Assembly (NCBI RefSeq): GCF_012272825.1
Contig: NZ_JAAWWS010000157.1
Coordinates: 46,918-110,917, forward strand
DNA length: 64,000 bases
Direction of reading: 5' to 3'
Origin: Wenzhouxiangella sp. XN79A
Lineage (GTDB): Bacteria > Pseudomonadota > Gammaproteobacteria > Xanthomonadales > Wenzhouxiangellaceae
Part shown: positions 47,640 to 57,092 of the stretch, one piece after another
How positions within the stretch are numbered: position 1 is the stretch's first letter
Layout: every line of letters begins with the position of its first letter
The notes under the pieces: model-generated
Databases searched by the model: none
Told to the model about the DNA's origin: nothing
The model's input: the letters and a program-made list of their open reading frames with translations, nothing else
Program-made: the position numbers and the translations under genes

Positions 47640-47891
47640 ATGAAAGAAGTCAATGCAAAAAACGCCAAGAATCAGTTCGGCCAGTTGCTGGAGTCCGCGC
47701 AGCGCGGCCCAGTGCGCGTGACTCGGCGGGGCCGATCGGCCGGCGTGCTGATGTCAGAGGAGCAGTATCAGCGTCTGCGCGGCATTGCCTGGGATCGATT
47801 GGCCGCTACGGTCGAAGCGATGCAGAAACAGTCTGCAGACAATGGGATGACCGACGAGGTCCTCGCCGAACTCCTGGTCGATGATCGTTGA
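47640..47891 (+). CDS. Phd/YefM-family antitoxin
   Basis: 83 residues. The N-terminal dimer and DNA-binding fold of Phd/YefM is recognisable: VNAKNAKNQFGQLLESAQRGPVRVTRRGRSAGVLMSEEQYQRL. The C-terminal part (DNGMTDEVLAELLVDD) should be the toxin-neutralising tail. Overlaps the PIN toxin gene by 11 bp, the standard order for such pairs. Confidence 0.9.
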   Translation: MKEVNAKNAKNQFGQLLESAQRGPVRVTRRGRSAGVLMSEEQYQRLRGIAWDRLAATVEAMQKQSADNGMTDEVLAELLVDDR

Positions 47892-48294
47892 GCGCGTCGT
47901 TCTCGACACGAATGTGCTGATCAGCGCCGTGCTCTCGCCGAGCGGCGCACCCGCGAATCTGCTCGCTCGATTGGTGCGAGCTCGAAGCGTGCTGGTGTTC
48001 TCCGAGCCGACCATGAACGAGCTGGCCACCCGAATGCTGAAATCGAAGTTCGACCGATACGTCGATCGATCCTTGCGCGTGAAATTTCTCGCTGAACTGG
48101 ACGCCATCGCCGAGATCGTCGGGATCACCGGCGCTCCGATGGGCTGCCGCGATCGTGACGACGACATGATTCTCGAGACTGCATTGAATGCAGAAGCTCC
48201 GCTGATCGTCACCGGCGACGCAGATCTTTTGTCCATGAACCCGTGGCGCGACATCCGGATCATCTCGCCTGCAGAGGCAATCGAATTCTTCTAG
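47881..48294 (+). CDS. PIN-domain toxin (putative ribonuclease)
   Basis: 137 residues, COG1569-like PIN family. Metal-binding acids are visible: D9 in VVLDTNVLISAVLSP, D in CRDRDDDMILETAL, and D in VTGDADLLSM. PIN toxins cleave RNA, often tRNA. The TAG stop lies inside the CTAG target duplication of the MITE that follows, so the insertion kept the reading frame intact. Confidence 0.9.
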   Translation: MIVERVVLDTNVLISAVLSPSGAPANLLARLVRARSVLVFSEPTMNELATRMLKSKFDRYVDRSLRVKFLAELDAIAEIVGITGAPMGCRDRDDDMILETALNAEAPLIVTGDADLLSMNPWRDIRIISPAEAIEFF

Positions 48295-48480
48295 GGAACC
48301 TCTGAACAAGTCTGCGCGGAGCGCGGATCGCTGAACAAGCCGGTCGAAGAAGCCGCAGATCGTGTGTGCCGTGGCGAGTGACAGTAGCCGTTGCTACGGC
48401 CGAGCCACGTCGCGCGCGAGATGCGGCTTCTCCGGCGAAACCCCGTCGCGCCCGTGCAGACTTGTTCAGAGGTTCCCTAG
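48291..48480. mobile_element. MITE-like non-autonomous element with CTAG target duplication
   Basis: A 182-bp element (48295-48476) bounded by perfect 21-bp inverted repeats, GGAACCTCTGAACAAGTCTGC at each end, and flanked on both sides by CTAG. A 4-bp YTAR-type duplication and GGAACCTCTG-type ends resemble IS5-family insertions. The inside has no plausible gene and is itself partly palindromic (GTAGC-CGTT-GCTAC near the centre, AGAAGCCGCA / TGCGGCTTCT further out). The family link is from memory of IS5 ends. Confidence 0.85.
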
Positions 48481-48782
48481 AAAAAAGACCGCAATGGCTG
48501 GGTTTTTGGGGGCCGTAAACAAAGCGGTGGTGAGGAGTTTTCCGCAGCCAGAAAAGAGGGGAGCTGTCGAGTTTCTGGACACATTGGGGAGCGCGGCCCG
48601 CTTGAGCAGTTTTTACGCACGTTCAGGCGCTGGTTTGTTGCACAACTACGCGCGCTGGAGTGTCCAGAACTGGGGTTGATTTTCCGATCTAGGTTACATA
48701 TGGCTTACACGGCATCGGCGCAATGGCTTACCTGCATTGCCAGTACGCGGCCAGATGCTGAATAGAAACAGTGAGTTGGAGA
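48481..48782. other. Orphan intergenic DNA between the MITE and tRNA-Phe
   Basis: About 300 bp, visibly less GC-rich than its surroundings, starting with an A-run. No convincing gene: a short open frame on the + strand lacks a ribosome site and homology. It holds a 9-bp inverted repeat, TCTGGACAC (48574-48582) and GTGTCCAGA (48660-48668), and two ATGGCTTAC direct repeats near 48700-48735. It lies on the 3' side of the tRNA, where integrating elements usually enter. Confidence 0.5.
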
Positions 48783-48858
48783 TGGTGGCCAGGGACGGAA
48801 TCGAACCGCCGACACGGGGATTTTCAATCCCCTGCTCTACCAACTGAGCTACCTGGCC
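48783..48858 (-). tRNA. tRNA-Phe (anticodon GAA)
   Basis: A 76-nt gene with encoded CCA. The acceptor stem GGCCAGG pairs with CCTGGCC; the D-arm has AGCTCAGTTGGTAGAGC; the anticodon stem GGGGA/TCCCC encloses TTGAAAA, giving anticodon GAA; the T-loop GTTCGATTC is canonical. Confidence 0.97.
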
Positions 48859-48952
48859 ATTTTCTCGAACCAGCAGGCCGCGCGGGGTGATTCGGGCGAA
48901 TCGGGGGCCGGCGACCGGAAGCCGCGTATTACACCCGGAACCGGTGCGAAAG

Positions 48953-50203
48953 TCAACCCGGCGGGGCGGATTCCAGGTCGACGAGGGCGGTGGCGATTCG
49001 CGGGGCCGGATCGCCGGCGGCATTCGTTCCTGAGCTCGTCCAGGCCAGCAGAATCCGGTCGCCGACCACGGCCATGCGCGGAAAGCCGCTGCTGCGGCCG
49101 GCGCCGAGTTCGGCGACGGTGCGGGTCCAGCGGGCCTCGCCCCGGTCGCCGAAGCGGGCCAGGCGCAGGACGGCGCCCGCTTCGGCCTCGTCCATCCACA
49201 GCATAAGGAAGCCGTCGTCGACCCGGGCCAGCTGGACCCGACCGAGTGCGGTGCCGGCCGAGAAGGTCTGCGCCGGTTGGAAGGAGGCGCCCGAGTCGAT
49301 CGAGACTGCCAGCCGCACGGCCGGCACGCCGTCGGCCATCGTGAACCAGGCCACCGCCACCCGGTCGCCGTCGGCGGCGATGTCTGGCCCGTTGACGGGG
49401 CAGCCGGCAATGACCCAGCCGTCGGCCGCGACCGGAGCGGGTGCGGTCCAGCCGTCGTCGAGGCGGCGCACGATATGGATGTCGCGCACCTCGTCGTCGG
49501 ACCGGTCGCGGTAGACCACGACCGGTCCGGCCTCGGTCGAGGCGCTGGCGGTCTGGCAGCAGTCGCAGACCCGGTCGTCGAGTTCGATCGACGGGCCGAA
49601 GGAGGCGCCCACCATGCTGGCGGTGCGCAGGGTCATCGCGCCTTCTTCCGCTTCGTCACGGGTGGGGCCGCCGGTTCCATGGCCGGCGTGACCGGTCGCG
49701 GCACCGGTATGCCGGCCGTCCAGCCAGACCAGGTGGGCGGTGCCGTCGGGGTCGGCAAAGTAGCTGACGAAGCCGTGCTCGGTCTGCGTGCCGTCGCGGT
49801 GCGGCGTGACGGGCGGCGACCAGGTCGCGCCGCGATCGGTCGAGCGCGCGGCGACCACGTCGTAGGCATAGGTCGCCCGTCCGCTCTTGACCGGCCAGTG
49901 CGCGATCCAGTCGCCGTCGGGCGCGATGAACAGGCGCGGGGTATCGGCCCAGTTGACGAACCAGTCGTGGCCGCGGGCGATCGTCCGCCCTGTGCCGAAG
50001 CGCTCGCCGTCGAACTCGGCGAAGCGCAGGGCGTGGCCGTCGTCGTCCGGCTCCAGCCAGGTGAGCACCGCACCGCGATCGGATTCGGCCAACTCGGGCG
50101 CCAGCGCGCCGGCGGCAGCGGGGTGGGTCACCGGCAGGACTTCGGCGTGGACCGGCAACGCGGCCAGCCAGGCCGAAACCACCAGCAGGGCGATCGATCG
50201 CAT
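48953..50203 (-). CDS. Secreted sialidase-fold (BNR repeat) protein with CDCC motif
   Basis: 416 residues. A signal peptide (ALLVVSAWLAALPVHA) precedes a predicted beta-propeller with Asp-box repeats (STDRGATW at 121-128, SIDSGASF further on). A cysteine group C213-D-C215-C216 (VCDCCQT) sits mid-chain. The sialidase arginine triad is not evident, so enzymatic sialidase activity is unlikely to be safe to infer. CxCC proteins of this type recur in proteobacteria; a metal-binding role is a guess. Stands alone, divergent from the next lipoprotein gene. Confidence 0.7.
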   Translation of the reverse strand: MRSIALLVVSAWLAALPVHAEVLPVTHPAAAGALAPELAESDRGAVLTWLEPDDDGHALRFAEFDGERFGTGRTIARGHDWFVNWADTPRLFIAPDGDWIAHWPVKSGRATYAYDVVAARSTDRGATWSPPVTPHRDGTQTEHGFVSYFADPDGTAHLVWLDGRHTGAATGHAGHGTGGPTRDEAEEGAMTLRTASMVGASFGPSIELDDRVCDCCQTASASTEAGPVVVYRDRSDDEVRDIHIVRRLDDGWTAPAPVAADGWVIAGCPVNGPDIAADGDRVAVAWFTMADGVPAVRLAVSIDSGASFQPAQTFSAGTALGRVQLARVDDGFLMLWMDEAEAGAVLRLARFGDRGEARWTRTVAELGAGRSSGFPRMAVVGDRILLAWTSSGTNAAGDPAPRIATALVDLESAPPG

Positions 50204-50334
50204 CGGCGTCTTCCTTGCAGGGTTCGGGCTACCATGCCACAGCGCAGGGGGCCTCGGAGCGCCGCGAGCGAGACGGGAACGAACCGTGAGCGGCGAGCGT
50301 CAGAAGAACTCAATCGAAGGAGAAGGAGACCACC

Positions 50335-50733
50335 ATGGCAACGTCGTTCCTGAAGGGCTGCCTGGCGCTGTGTGCAGCGCTGGTTCTGACCGCGTGCGCT
50401 GCGAACCGGGAGACCGAGCCGACGGCGCCGTTCATGCAGTTCGTCGGCGAGCCCGAGCGTTCGATCGGCTTCAGCCAGCTGGTCGATTGGCGGGTGCTCG
50501 ACCGGGACTGGGTGATGCTGCGCGTCAACCGCAATCGGTTCTTTGCTGTGCAGCTGATGCAGCCGTGCATTGCCGATGCGCGCGAGGCGATCGGCATGCG
50601 CCTGGTCCAGGGTAGTGCCGGCCGGCTGACCACGGCCGATCGGGTGGTGCTGCAGGGTCGCGACTGCCGGATCGCGCGGATCGCGCCGTTCGACCACGCC
50701 GGCTGGCGCGAGGCGATCGTGACCGATCGATAG
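50335..50733 (+). CDS. Small lipoprotein (DUF6491-like)
   Basis: 132 residues with signal and lipobox L18-T19-A20-C21. A purine-rich ribosome site (GAAGGAGAAGGAG) precedes the ATG. The mature part contains two cysteines (MQPCIADAR, GRDCRIARI) that probably form a disulfide and fits the DUF6491 pattern (DWRVLDRDWVMLRVNRNRFFAVQL). Function unknown. Confidence 0.72.
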   Translation: MATSFLKGCLALCAALVLTACAANRETEPTAPFMQFVGEPERSIGFSQLVDWRVLDRDWVMLRVNRNRFFAVQLMQPCIADAREAIGMRLVQGSAGRLTTADRVVLQGRDCRIARIAPFDHAGWREAIVTDR

Positions 50734-50754
50734 CGGCCGGGCTCGCCGGCAGGC

Positions 50755-51027
50755 TCAGTCCTCCGGCGGCACGTAGCCCTCGGCCTGGTCCACCTCGCCG
50801 CCGAACAGGAACGCTTCGGCCTGGTCCATCAGGTACTTGCGGTGCTCGGGGTCGATCGGCGAGAGTCGATTCTCGTTGATCAGCATGGTCTGGTGGGCCA
50901 GCCACTTGCGCCAGGCCTCGGCCGAAATCTCGTTGAAGACCCGCTCGCCCAGTTCGCCGGGCAGCGGCTTGCGGGGCAGCCCTTCGGCCTCGCGGCCGAG
51001 GTAGACACAGTGCACGGTGCGGCTCAT
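50755..51027 (-). CDS. yggX: Fe(2+)-trafficking/oxidative damage protection protein YggX
   Basis: 90 residues. N-terminal MSRTVHCVYLGREAEGL with the conserved C7, then FNEISAEAWRKWLAHQTMLINENRL, the family signature. YggX protects Fe-S clusters from oxidative damage and may traffic iron. It overlaps mutY by 4 bp; the mutY-yggX pairing is conserved in gammaproteobacteria and fits, since MutY carries an Fe-S cluster. Confidence 0.96.
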   Translation of the reverse strand: MSRTVHCVYLGREAEGLPRKPLPGELGERVFNEISAEAWRKWLAHQTMLINENRLSPIDPEHRKYLMDQAEAFLFGGEVDQAEGYVPPED

Positions 51028-52079
51028 GGCGACGGTTCCGGGTTCGATTCGACGTCCATTGTAGAGGCCGCGGCACGGAGTTGTTCGAGCAGCGCGCGGA
51101 CCGGCCGGGGCAGGCCGGTGGCCAGCGCCTTGTCGAGGGGCATCCAGCGGCGCTCGGCGCCGTCGGCGACGCGATCCGGGTCGTCGACGACCCGGTACTC
51201 CAGCCTCATCTGCAGCCGGAAGTGCGAAAACACGTGGTCGATGGTTTCGGGCAGTTCCGGCGGGCGGGCAGACGTGCCGGCCGTCGCGGGATCGCCCGGC
51301 AGGCACCACAGACCACCCCAGATCCCGGTCGGCGGGCGGCGTTCCAGCAGCACGCGCCCCCGGCCGTCGCGGTAGACGCCGAAGCGCTGCTCGCGGGTCG
51401 GCAGCGACTTCTTCGGCTTCGGCGTTGGCAGTTCCTGCGTACGTCCGTCGCGCAAGGCGATGCAGTCGCTGCGTACCGGGCAGTCGGGGCAGGCCGGCGT
51501 CTTTGCGGTGCACAGCGTGGCGCCCAGGTCCATGATCGCCTGGGTGTAGTCGGCGGCTCGGCGCTTGGGTGTCCGCGCCTCGGATTCGATCCACAGTTGT
51601 TTCTCGACCGGGCTGCGGCCCGGCCAGCCGGCGATGCCGGCATGGCGGGCCAGCACGCGCTTGACGTTGCCGTCGAGGATCGGCGCACGCTGATCGAAGC
51701 CCTGGGCGACGATGGCCGCGGCGGTCGAGCGGCCGATGCCTGGCAGGGCGGCCAGCGCGTCGACGTGGGCGGGAAACTCGCCGCCGTACCGTTCGACGAT
51801 GAGCCCGGCCGCAGCGTGCAGGTTGCGGGCGCGGGCGTAGTAGCCCAGGCCGGACCAGTGCGCCAGCACGTCGTCGAGCTCGGCGGTGGCCAGCGCGGTC
51901 ACGTCGGGGAAGGCGGTCACGAAGCGGTCGAAATAGCCGATGACGGTCTCGACCCGGGTCTGCTGCAGCATGATTTCCGAGACCCAGACGCGGTAGGGCG
52001 TGCGCGGATGCTGCCAGGGCAGGTCGTGGCGGCCGTGGGCGCGCCACCAGCGCAGCAGCCGCGTCGCGAAGGGCGCCAT
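51024..52079 (-). CDS. mutY: Adenine DNA glycosylase MutY
   Basis: Removes adenine mispaired with 8-oxoguanine. 351 residues. Catalytic E35 (SEIMLQQTRV), the helix-hairpin-helix LPGIGRSTAAAI, catalytic D136 (ILDGNVKRVLAR), the [4Fe-4S] ligands C190, C197, C200 and C206, and a C-terminal Nudix-like 8-oxoG recognition domain are all visible. The ATG is 11 bp after ftsY, and a 4-bp overlap links it to yggX. Confidence 0.96.
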   Translation of the reverse strand: MAPFATRLLRWWRAHGRHDLPWQHPRTPYRVWVSEIMLQQTRVETVIGYFDRFVTAFPDVTALATAELDDVLAHWSGLGYYARARNLHAAAGLIVERYGGEFPAHVDALAALPGIGRSTAAAIVAQGFDQRAPILDGNVKRVLARHAGIAGWPGRSPVEKQLWIESEARTPKRRAADYTQAIMDLGATLCTAKTPACPDCPVRSDCIALRDGRTQELPTPKPKKSLPTREQRFGVYRDGRGRVLLERRPPTGIWGGLWCLPGDPATAGTSARPPELPETIDHVFSHFRLQMRLEYRVVDDPDRVADGAERRWMPLDKALATGLPRPVRALLEQLRAAASTMDVESNPEPSP

Positions 52080-52090
52080 CGGGCCCGGGG

Positions 52091-53083
52091 TCAGTCGGTC
52101 TCGACCGGCAGCACGGCGTGGATGAAGGTGCCGGCGTCGAAGGGCCGCAGGTCCACGGCGCGCTCGCCGACGCCGATGAAGCGGATCGGCAGGTTCATCT
52201 CCTCGGCGATCGCGAACACGATGCCGCCGCGGGCCGTGCCGTCGAGCTTGGTCACGGTGATCCCGGTCAGCTGCACGGCCTGGTCGAACTGCCGGGCCTG
52301 GGCCAGCGCGTTCTGGCCGGTCCCGGCATCGACGACCAGCATGACCTCGTGCGGCGCGGTGTCGTCGACCTTGCCCATCACCCGGCGGATCTTGCCCAGC
52401 TCCTTCATCAGGTGGTCCTGGGTGTGCAGCCGGCCGGCGGTGTCGCAGATCAGCACGTCGACGCCCTTCGATTTCGCCGACTGCAGGGCGTCGAAGATCA
52501 CCGCCGCGGAATCGGCGCCCTGGCCCTGGGCCATGACCGGCACGTCGTTGCGCTGGCCCCATTCCTTGAGCTGCTCGACGGCGGCGGCGCGGAAGGTGTC
52601 GCCAGCGGCCAGCATGACCTTCAGGCCGTCGTCGAGGTAGCGCCGGGCCAGCTTGCCGATCGTGGTGGTCTTGCCGACGCCGTTGACACCGACCATCAGG
52701 ATCACGAACGGCTTCCTGCTCGGGTCGACGGCCAGGAACTGCTCGCAGGGCTCGACCAGGGCGTAGAGCTCGGCCTGGACCGCCGGCAGCACGTCGGCCG
52801 GCGTGGCGACCAGGCCGCGCTTCACGCCGTCGCGCAGCCGGTCCATGATCCGGGTGGTCGCCGCGACGCCGAGATCGGCGGTCAGCAGCGTGGTCTCGAT
52901 GTCGTCGAGCAGGTCGTCGTCGATCGACTCCGAACCCCGGATCAGCCCGAACAGGCTCGCCAGGTTCGAGCGGGTCCGCTCCATCCGGGCCTCGAGCGGG
53001 TCCTGGCCCGATTGCGGTTTTTCGACCACGGCGGTCGGCTCGAGGCCGTCGCCGGATTTCTTGCGTCGGAAGATCGAGAACAT
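52091..53083 (-). CDS. ftsY: Signal recognition particle receptor FtsY
   Basis: The SRP receptor GTPase for co-translational membrane targeting. 330 residues: N domain (ESIDDDLLDDIETTLLTADLG), G1 GVNGVGKTTTIGKLA, DTAGR, TKLDGTARGG and the closing GVGERAVDLRPF. The acidic A domain of E. coli FtsY is nearly absent, as in many bacteria. Divergent from rsmD, the same ftsY-rsmD arrangement as in E. coli. Confidence 0.96.
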   Translation of the reverse strand: MFSIFRRKKSGDGLEPTAVVEKPQSGQDPLEARMERTRSNLASLFGLIRGSESIDDDLLDDIETTLLTADLGVAATTRIMDRLRDGVKRGLVATPADVLPAVQAELYALVEPCEQFLAVDPSRKPFVILMVGVNGVGKTTTIGKLARRYLDDGLKVMLAAGDTFRAAAVEQLKEWGQRNDVPVMAQGQGADSAAVIFDALQSAKSKGVDVLICDTAGRLHTQDHLMKELGKIRRVMGKVDDTAPHEVMLVVDAGTGQNALAQARQFDQAVQLTGITVTKLDGTARGGIVFAIAEEMNLPIRFIGVGERAVDLRPFDAGTFIHAVLPVETD

Positions 53084-53124
53084 CGTTGACGGGCCGCGCT
53101 TGCAGCACTGCGTGACAAGCCCGC

Positions 53125-53130
53125 TATGCT
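53125..53130 (+). promoter_or_regulatory. -10 element 6 nt before the rsmD GTG
   Basis: TATGCT ends 6 nt before the GTG start, with TTGCAG 19 bp further upstream as a loose -35. The spacing again predicts a leaderless message. It lies in the 53-bp gap between divergent ftsY and rsmD. Confidence 0.45.
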
Positions 53131-53136
53131 AGCACC

Positions 53137-54310
<1,174 letters not shown>

Positions 54311-54342
54311 ACCCCCTGTTCGAATTCCTTCCCGGAGGAGCC

Positions 54343-56124
54343 ATGCGCATCCGCCCGAACCTTCTGCTTCCCCTTCTCCTTCTGCTGGCGCCCGTCCATG
54401 TGCTCGGCGACCAGGAGTCCGCCCGTCCGGGCCCCGGCGCCGCGGCGATTTCCAGCGCCCATGCCGAGGCCACCGAGGCCGGCTTCGAGGTGCTGGCCGC
54501 CGGCGGCAACGCGTTCGACGCCGCGGTGGCCGTCTCGGCCGCGCTGGCGGTGGTCGAGCCGGCTTCGTCGGGCATCGGCGGCGGCGGCTTCTGGCTGCTC
54601 GAGCGCGCCGACGGTTTCGCCACGATGGTCGACGGCCGTGAAACCGCGCCCGGTGCGGCCACCGCCGACATGTACCTCGACGAGAACGGCGAGTTCGTCC
54701 GCGAACTGGCCATCGATGGCGCGCTGGCCGCCGGCATTCCGGGCGCCCCCGCGGCCTGGGCGCACATTGCCGAGACCTACGGCCGGCTGCCGCTGTCGGC
54801 ATCGCTGGCGCCGGCCGTCCGGCTGGCCGAGCAGGGCTTCGCGGTCGATCTCAAGTACCAGCAGCTGTTGAACTGGCGTGCCCACGTGATGCTGCGGTGG
54901 CCGGAGACCGCGGCGATCTTCATGCCCGGCGGAGAGCTTCCGGACATCGGCGATGTCATCGTCCAGACCGACCTGGCGGCAACGCTGAAGCGGCTGGCAG
55001 AGCACGGCCCCGACGGCTTCTACCGCGGCGAGACCGCCGAGAAGCTGGTCGAGGGCGTGCGCGCCGAGGGCGGCATCTGGACGCTGGCCGACCTGGCCGG
55101 CTACCGGGTCGTCGAACGCGACCCGATTACCATCGAGTTCGGCGACTACACGCTGCTGACCGCCCCGCCGCCGTCGTCGGGCGGCATCGCGATTGCCCAG
55201 ATCCTGAAGCTGATCGAGCCGTTCGGCTACTTCGAGCTCGATCGTGTAGACCGCGTGCACCTGCTGGCCGAGGCAATGCGCCGGGCCTATCGCGATCGCG
55301 CGCTGTATCTCGGCGATCCCGATTTCGCCGATATCCCGACCGACCTGCTGCTCGGCGACGACTACGCCGCCGGCGTGCGCACGACCATCCGGATGGATCG
55401 CGCGCTGCCGTCGGCCCACCTGGCGGCCGATCCCGACCGGCTGGACGATTCGACCAACACCACCCATTTCTCGCTGATCGACGCCGAGGGCAACCGCGTC
55501 TCGGCCACGCTGACGGTCAACCTGCCGTACGGTGCCGGGTACGCCCCGCCGGGCACCGGCGTGCTGCTGAACAATGAAATGGACGACTTCGCGGCCAAGG
55601 CCGGAGAGCCGAACGCCTACGGCCTGATCGGGTTCCGCGCCAACGCCATCGAACCCGGCAAGCGGATGCTGTCGTCGATGAGCCCGACCATCATCCACGG
55701 CCCCGATCGTCTTGCCGTGCTCGGTACGCCGGGCGGCTCGCGCATCATCACCATGGTCCTGCTCGGCATCCTCGATTTTCTCGACGGCAACGGCCCGGAG
55801 TCCTGGGTCTCGAAACCGCGCTTCCACCACCAGTACCTGCCCGACCGCATCTCGGTCGAGCGCGATGCCCTGACCGACGATGAAATCGCCGAACTCGAAG
55901 CCCGCGGCCACGACGTCGAAGTCCGGGCCCGGCCCTGGGGCAACATGCACGGCGTGATGTGGGACTACGAGAGCAACACGCTCGAAGCCGCCCATGACCC
56001 GCGCTGGGAATCGGGCGGGGCCGAGGTTCGGGTGGTCAGGGACCAGGAGAGGGACCAGGGGCGAGGGACGAGTGAAGAACGGAGGAGCGTCGCGAACCCG
56101 CCCATACAACACAGTCGCCCCTAG
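54343..56124 (+). CDS. ggt: Gamma-glutamyltransferase (glutathione hydrolase) with tail extension
   Basis: 593 residues with a signal peptide (NLLLPLLLLLAPVHVLG), so periplasmic. An Ntn-hydrolase precursor that self-cleaves before T373 in TNTTHFSLID; substrate motifs SSGIGGGGF, PPPSSGG, RMLSSMSPTI and GTPGGSRI are intact. Similarity ends around GGAEVRV; the last 28 or so residues (DQERDQGRGTSEERR...) are hydrophilic and read through low-complexity repeat DNA, ending at a TAG inside a 14-bp tandem repeat. The tail is probably recent. Confidence 0.93.
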   Translation: MRIRPNLLLPLLLLLAPVHVLGDQESARPGPGAAAISSAHAEATEAGFEVLAAGGNAFDAAVAVSAALAVVEPASSGIGGGGFWLLERADGFATMVDGRETAPGAATADMYLDENGEFVRELAIDGALAAGIPGAPAAWAHIAETYGRLPLSASLAPAVRLAEQGFAVDLKYQQLLNWRAHVMLRWPETAAIFMPGGELPDIGDVIVQTDLAATLKRLAEHGPDGFYRGETAEKLVEGVRAEGGIWTLADLAGYRVVERDPITIEFGDYTLLTAPPPSSGGIAIAQILKLIEPFGYFELDRVDRVHLLAEAMRRAYRDRALYLGDPDFADIPTDLLLGDDYAAGVRTTIRMDRALPSAHLAADPDRLDDSTNTTHFSLIDAEGNRVSATLTVNLPYGAGYAPPGTGVLLNNEMDDFAAKAGEPNAYGLIGFRANAIEPGKRMLSSMSPTIIHGPDRLAVLGTPGGSRIITMVLLGILDFLDGNGPESWVSKPRFHHQYLPDRISVERDALTDDEIAELEARGHDVEVRARPWGNMHGVMWDYESNTLEAAHDPRWESGGAEVRVVRDQERDQGRGTSEERRSVANPPIQHSRP

Positions 56125-56150
56125 TCCCTCGGCCCTAGTCCCTCGGCCCT
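56119..56150. repeat. 14-bp tandem repeat (CCCTAGTCCCTCGG)
   Basis: Two full copies and the first 4 bp of a third. The first copy carries the ggt stop codon, and the convergent DUF502 gene ends inside the array. Related purine-rich GGGAC-type repeats lie just upstream (56036-56072). Confidence 0.9.
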
Positions 56151-56764
56151 GCCCGCCGCGACATTCCCGCGGTCAGCACGAAGCGCAGCGACTCGTCGAA
56201 CGGCATGTCGATGGGTTCCAGCCAGTCGCGGGGCACGATGATCATGTAGCCGGCGACCTGGTAGCTCAGCGGCAGGTAGACGGCCACTTCGCCTTCCTTT
56301 CCGAACGGCAGGTCGGAGAAGTCCTCGCGAGTGACGTAGCCGACCATGGCCAGGCCCAGCTCGGGCTGGCGGACGAGAACGGCCTGGTCGAACTTCTTTC
56401 CGCCGTTATCGCTGAAGTAATCGACGAAATCCTTGGTGGCCCGGAACACCGGCTTGATCAGCGGCAGGCGGTCGAGCACGGCTTCGCCGAGGTCGATCAG
56501 CTTGCGGAACAGGTAGACCTGGCTGAGCAGACCGATGGCCATGACGATCAGGATGCCCCCGATCAGGCCCATGCCGCGAATGTAGAGGTCGTCCGGCAGC
56601 ACCCAGCGGATCATCGCGCCGACGCCGCCCTCGGCCAGACCGGCCAGCCAGAACACGATCAGCAGGGTCAGCGCGATCGGGATGATCGTCGCCAGGCCCT
56701 TCAGGAACAGGCGGACCAGTCGCTGGGCCAGCGAAGGCCGATCGTCGTCGGCGGGCACGCTCAT
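56135..56764 (-). CDS. DUF502 family membrane protein
   Basis: 209 residues with two N-terminal membrane segments (LFLKGLATIIPIALTLLIVFWLAGL and GMGLIGGILIVMAIGLLSQVYL) and a soluble C-terminal domain (IKPVFRATKDFVDYFSD, VYLPLSYQVAGYMIIVPRDWLEPIDMPFDESLRFVLTAGM). The last motif is diagnostic of DUF502. Function unknown, probably envelope-related. The C-terminus runs into the tandem repeat. Confidence 0.9.
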   Translation of the reverse strand: MSVPADDDRPSLAQRLVRLFLKGLATIIPIALTLLIVFWLAGLAEGGVGAMIRWVLPDDLYIRGMGLIGGILIVMAIGLLSQVYLFRKLIDLGEAVLDRLPLIKPVFRATKDFVDYFSDNGGKKFDQAVLVRQPELGLAMVGYVTREDFSDLPFGKEGEVAVYLPLSYQVAGYMIIVPRDWLEPIDMPFDESLRFVLTAGMSRRAGPRD

Positions 56765-56774
56765 GGTCGGCCCT

Positions 56775-56987
56775 TCAGAGGTCGTCGAAGCGCCGCTTCA
56801 GCGCTTCCTTGTCGTCGGTGACGATGCGCTCGAGGGTGCGGACCCGTTCCTCCAGCCGCTCGATGGTCTCGCGAGCGTGCGGGTCGGGCTCGGCCGTTTC
56901 GGCGCGGCGGCTTTCCAGGCGATAGCGGGTGATCTGGACGATACCGATGATGCCGGCGATCGCGACCAGTGCGGTCCAGAGGTTCAT
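56775..56987 (-). CDS. Small membrane protein with coiled coil, PspB-like layout
   Basis: 70 residues: one N-terminal helix (LWTALVAIAGIIGIVQITRY) and a charged coiled coil (TIERLEERVRTLERIVTDDKEALKRRFDDL). The plan and the LEERVRTLERIV register recall PspB, as an unlinked second copy. It lies 10 bp upstream of DUF502, probably cotranscribed. Confidence 0.65.
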   Translation of the reverse strand: MNLWTALVAIAGIIGIVQITRYRLESRRAETAEPDPHARETIERLEERVRTLERIVTDDKEALKRRFDDL

Positions 56988-57092
56988 CAGCGAGCTCCCG
57001 AGTCCCGAATCAGACCGGGATTCTATCGCTTGCAGGACACCGGGCGCAGGTGCCGAACGTCAGGTCCTCCGGCAGGCCTGCAGCGCTGGCGG

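Noticed and set aside
48362..48679. A 105-codon frame across the right MITE end and orphan DNA
   Set aside because: It begins inside the mobile element, lacks a ribosome site and homology, and spans the target duplication.
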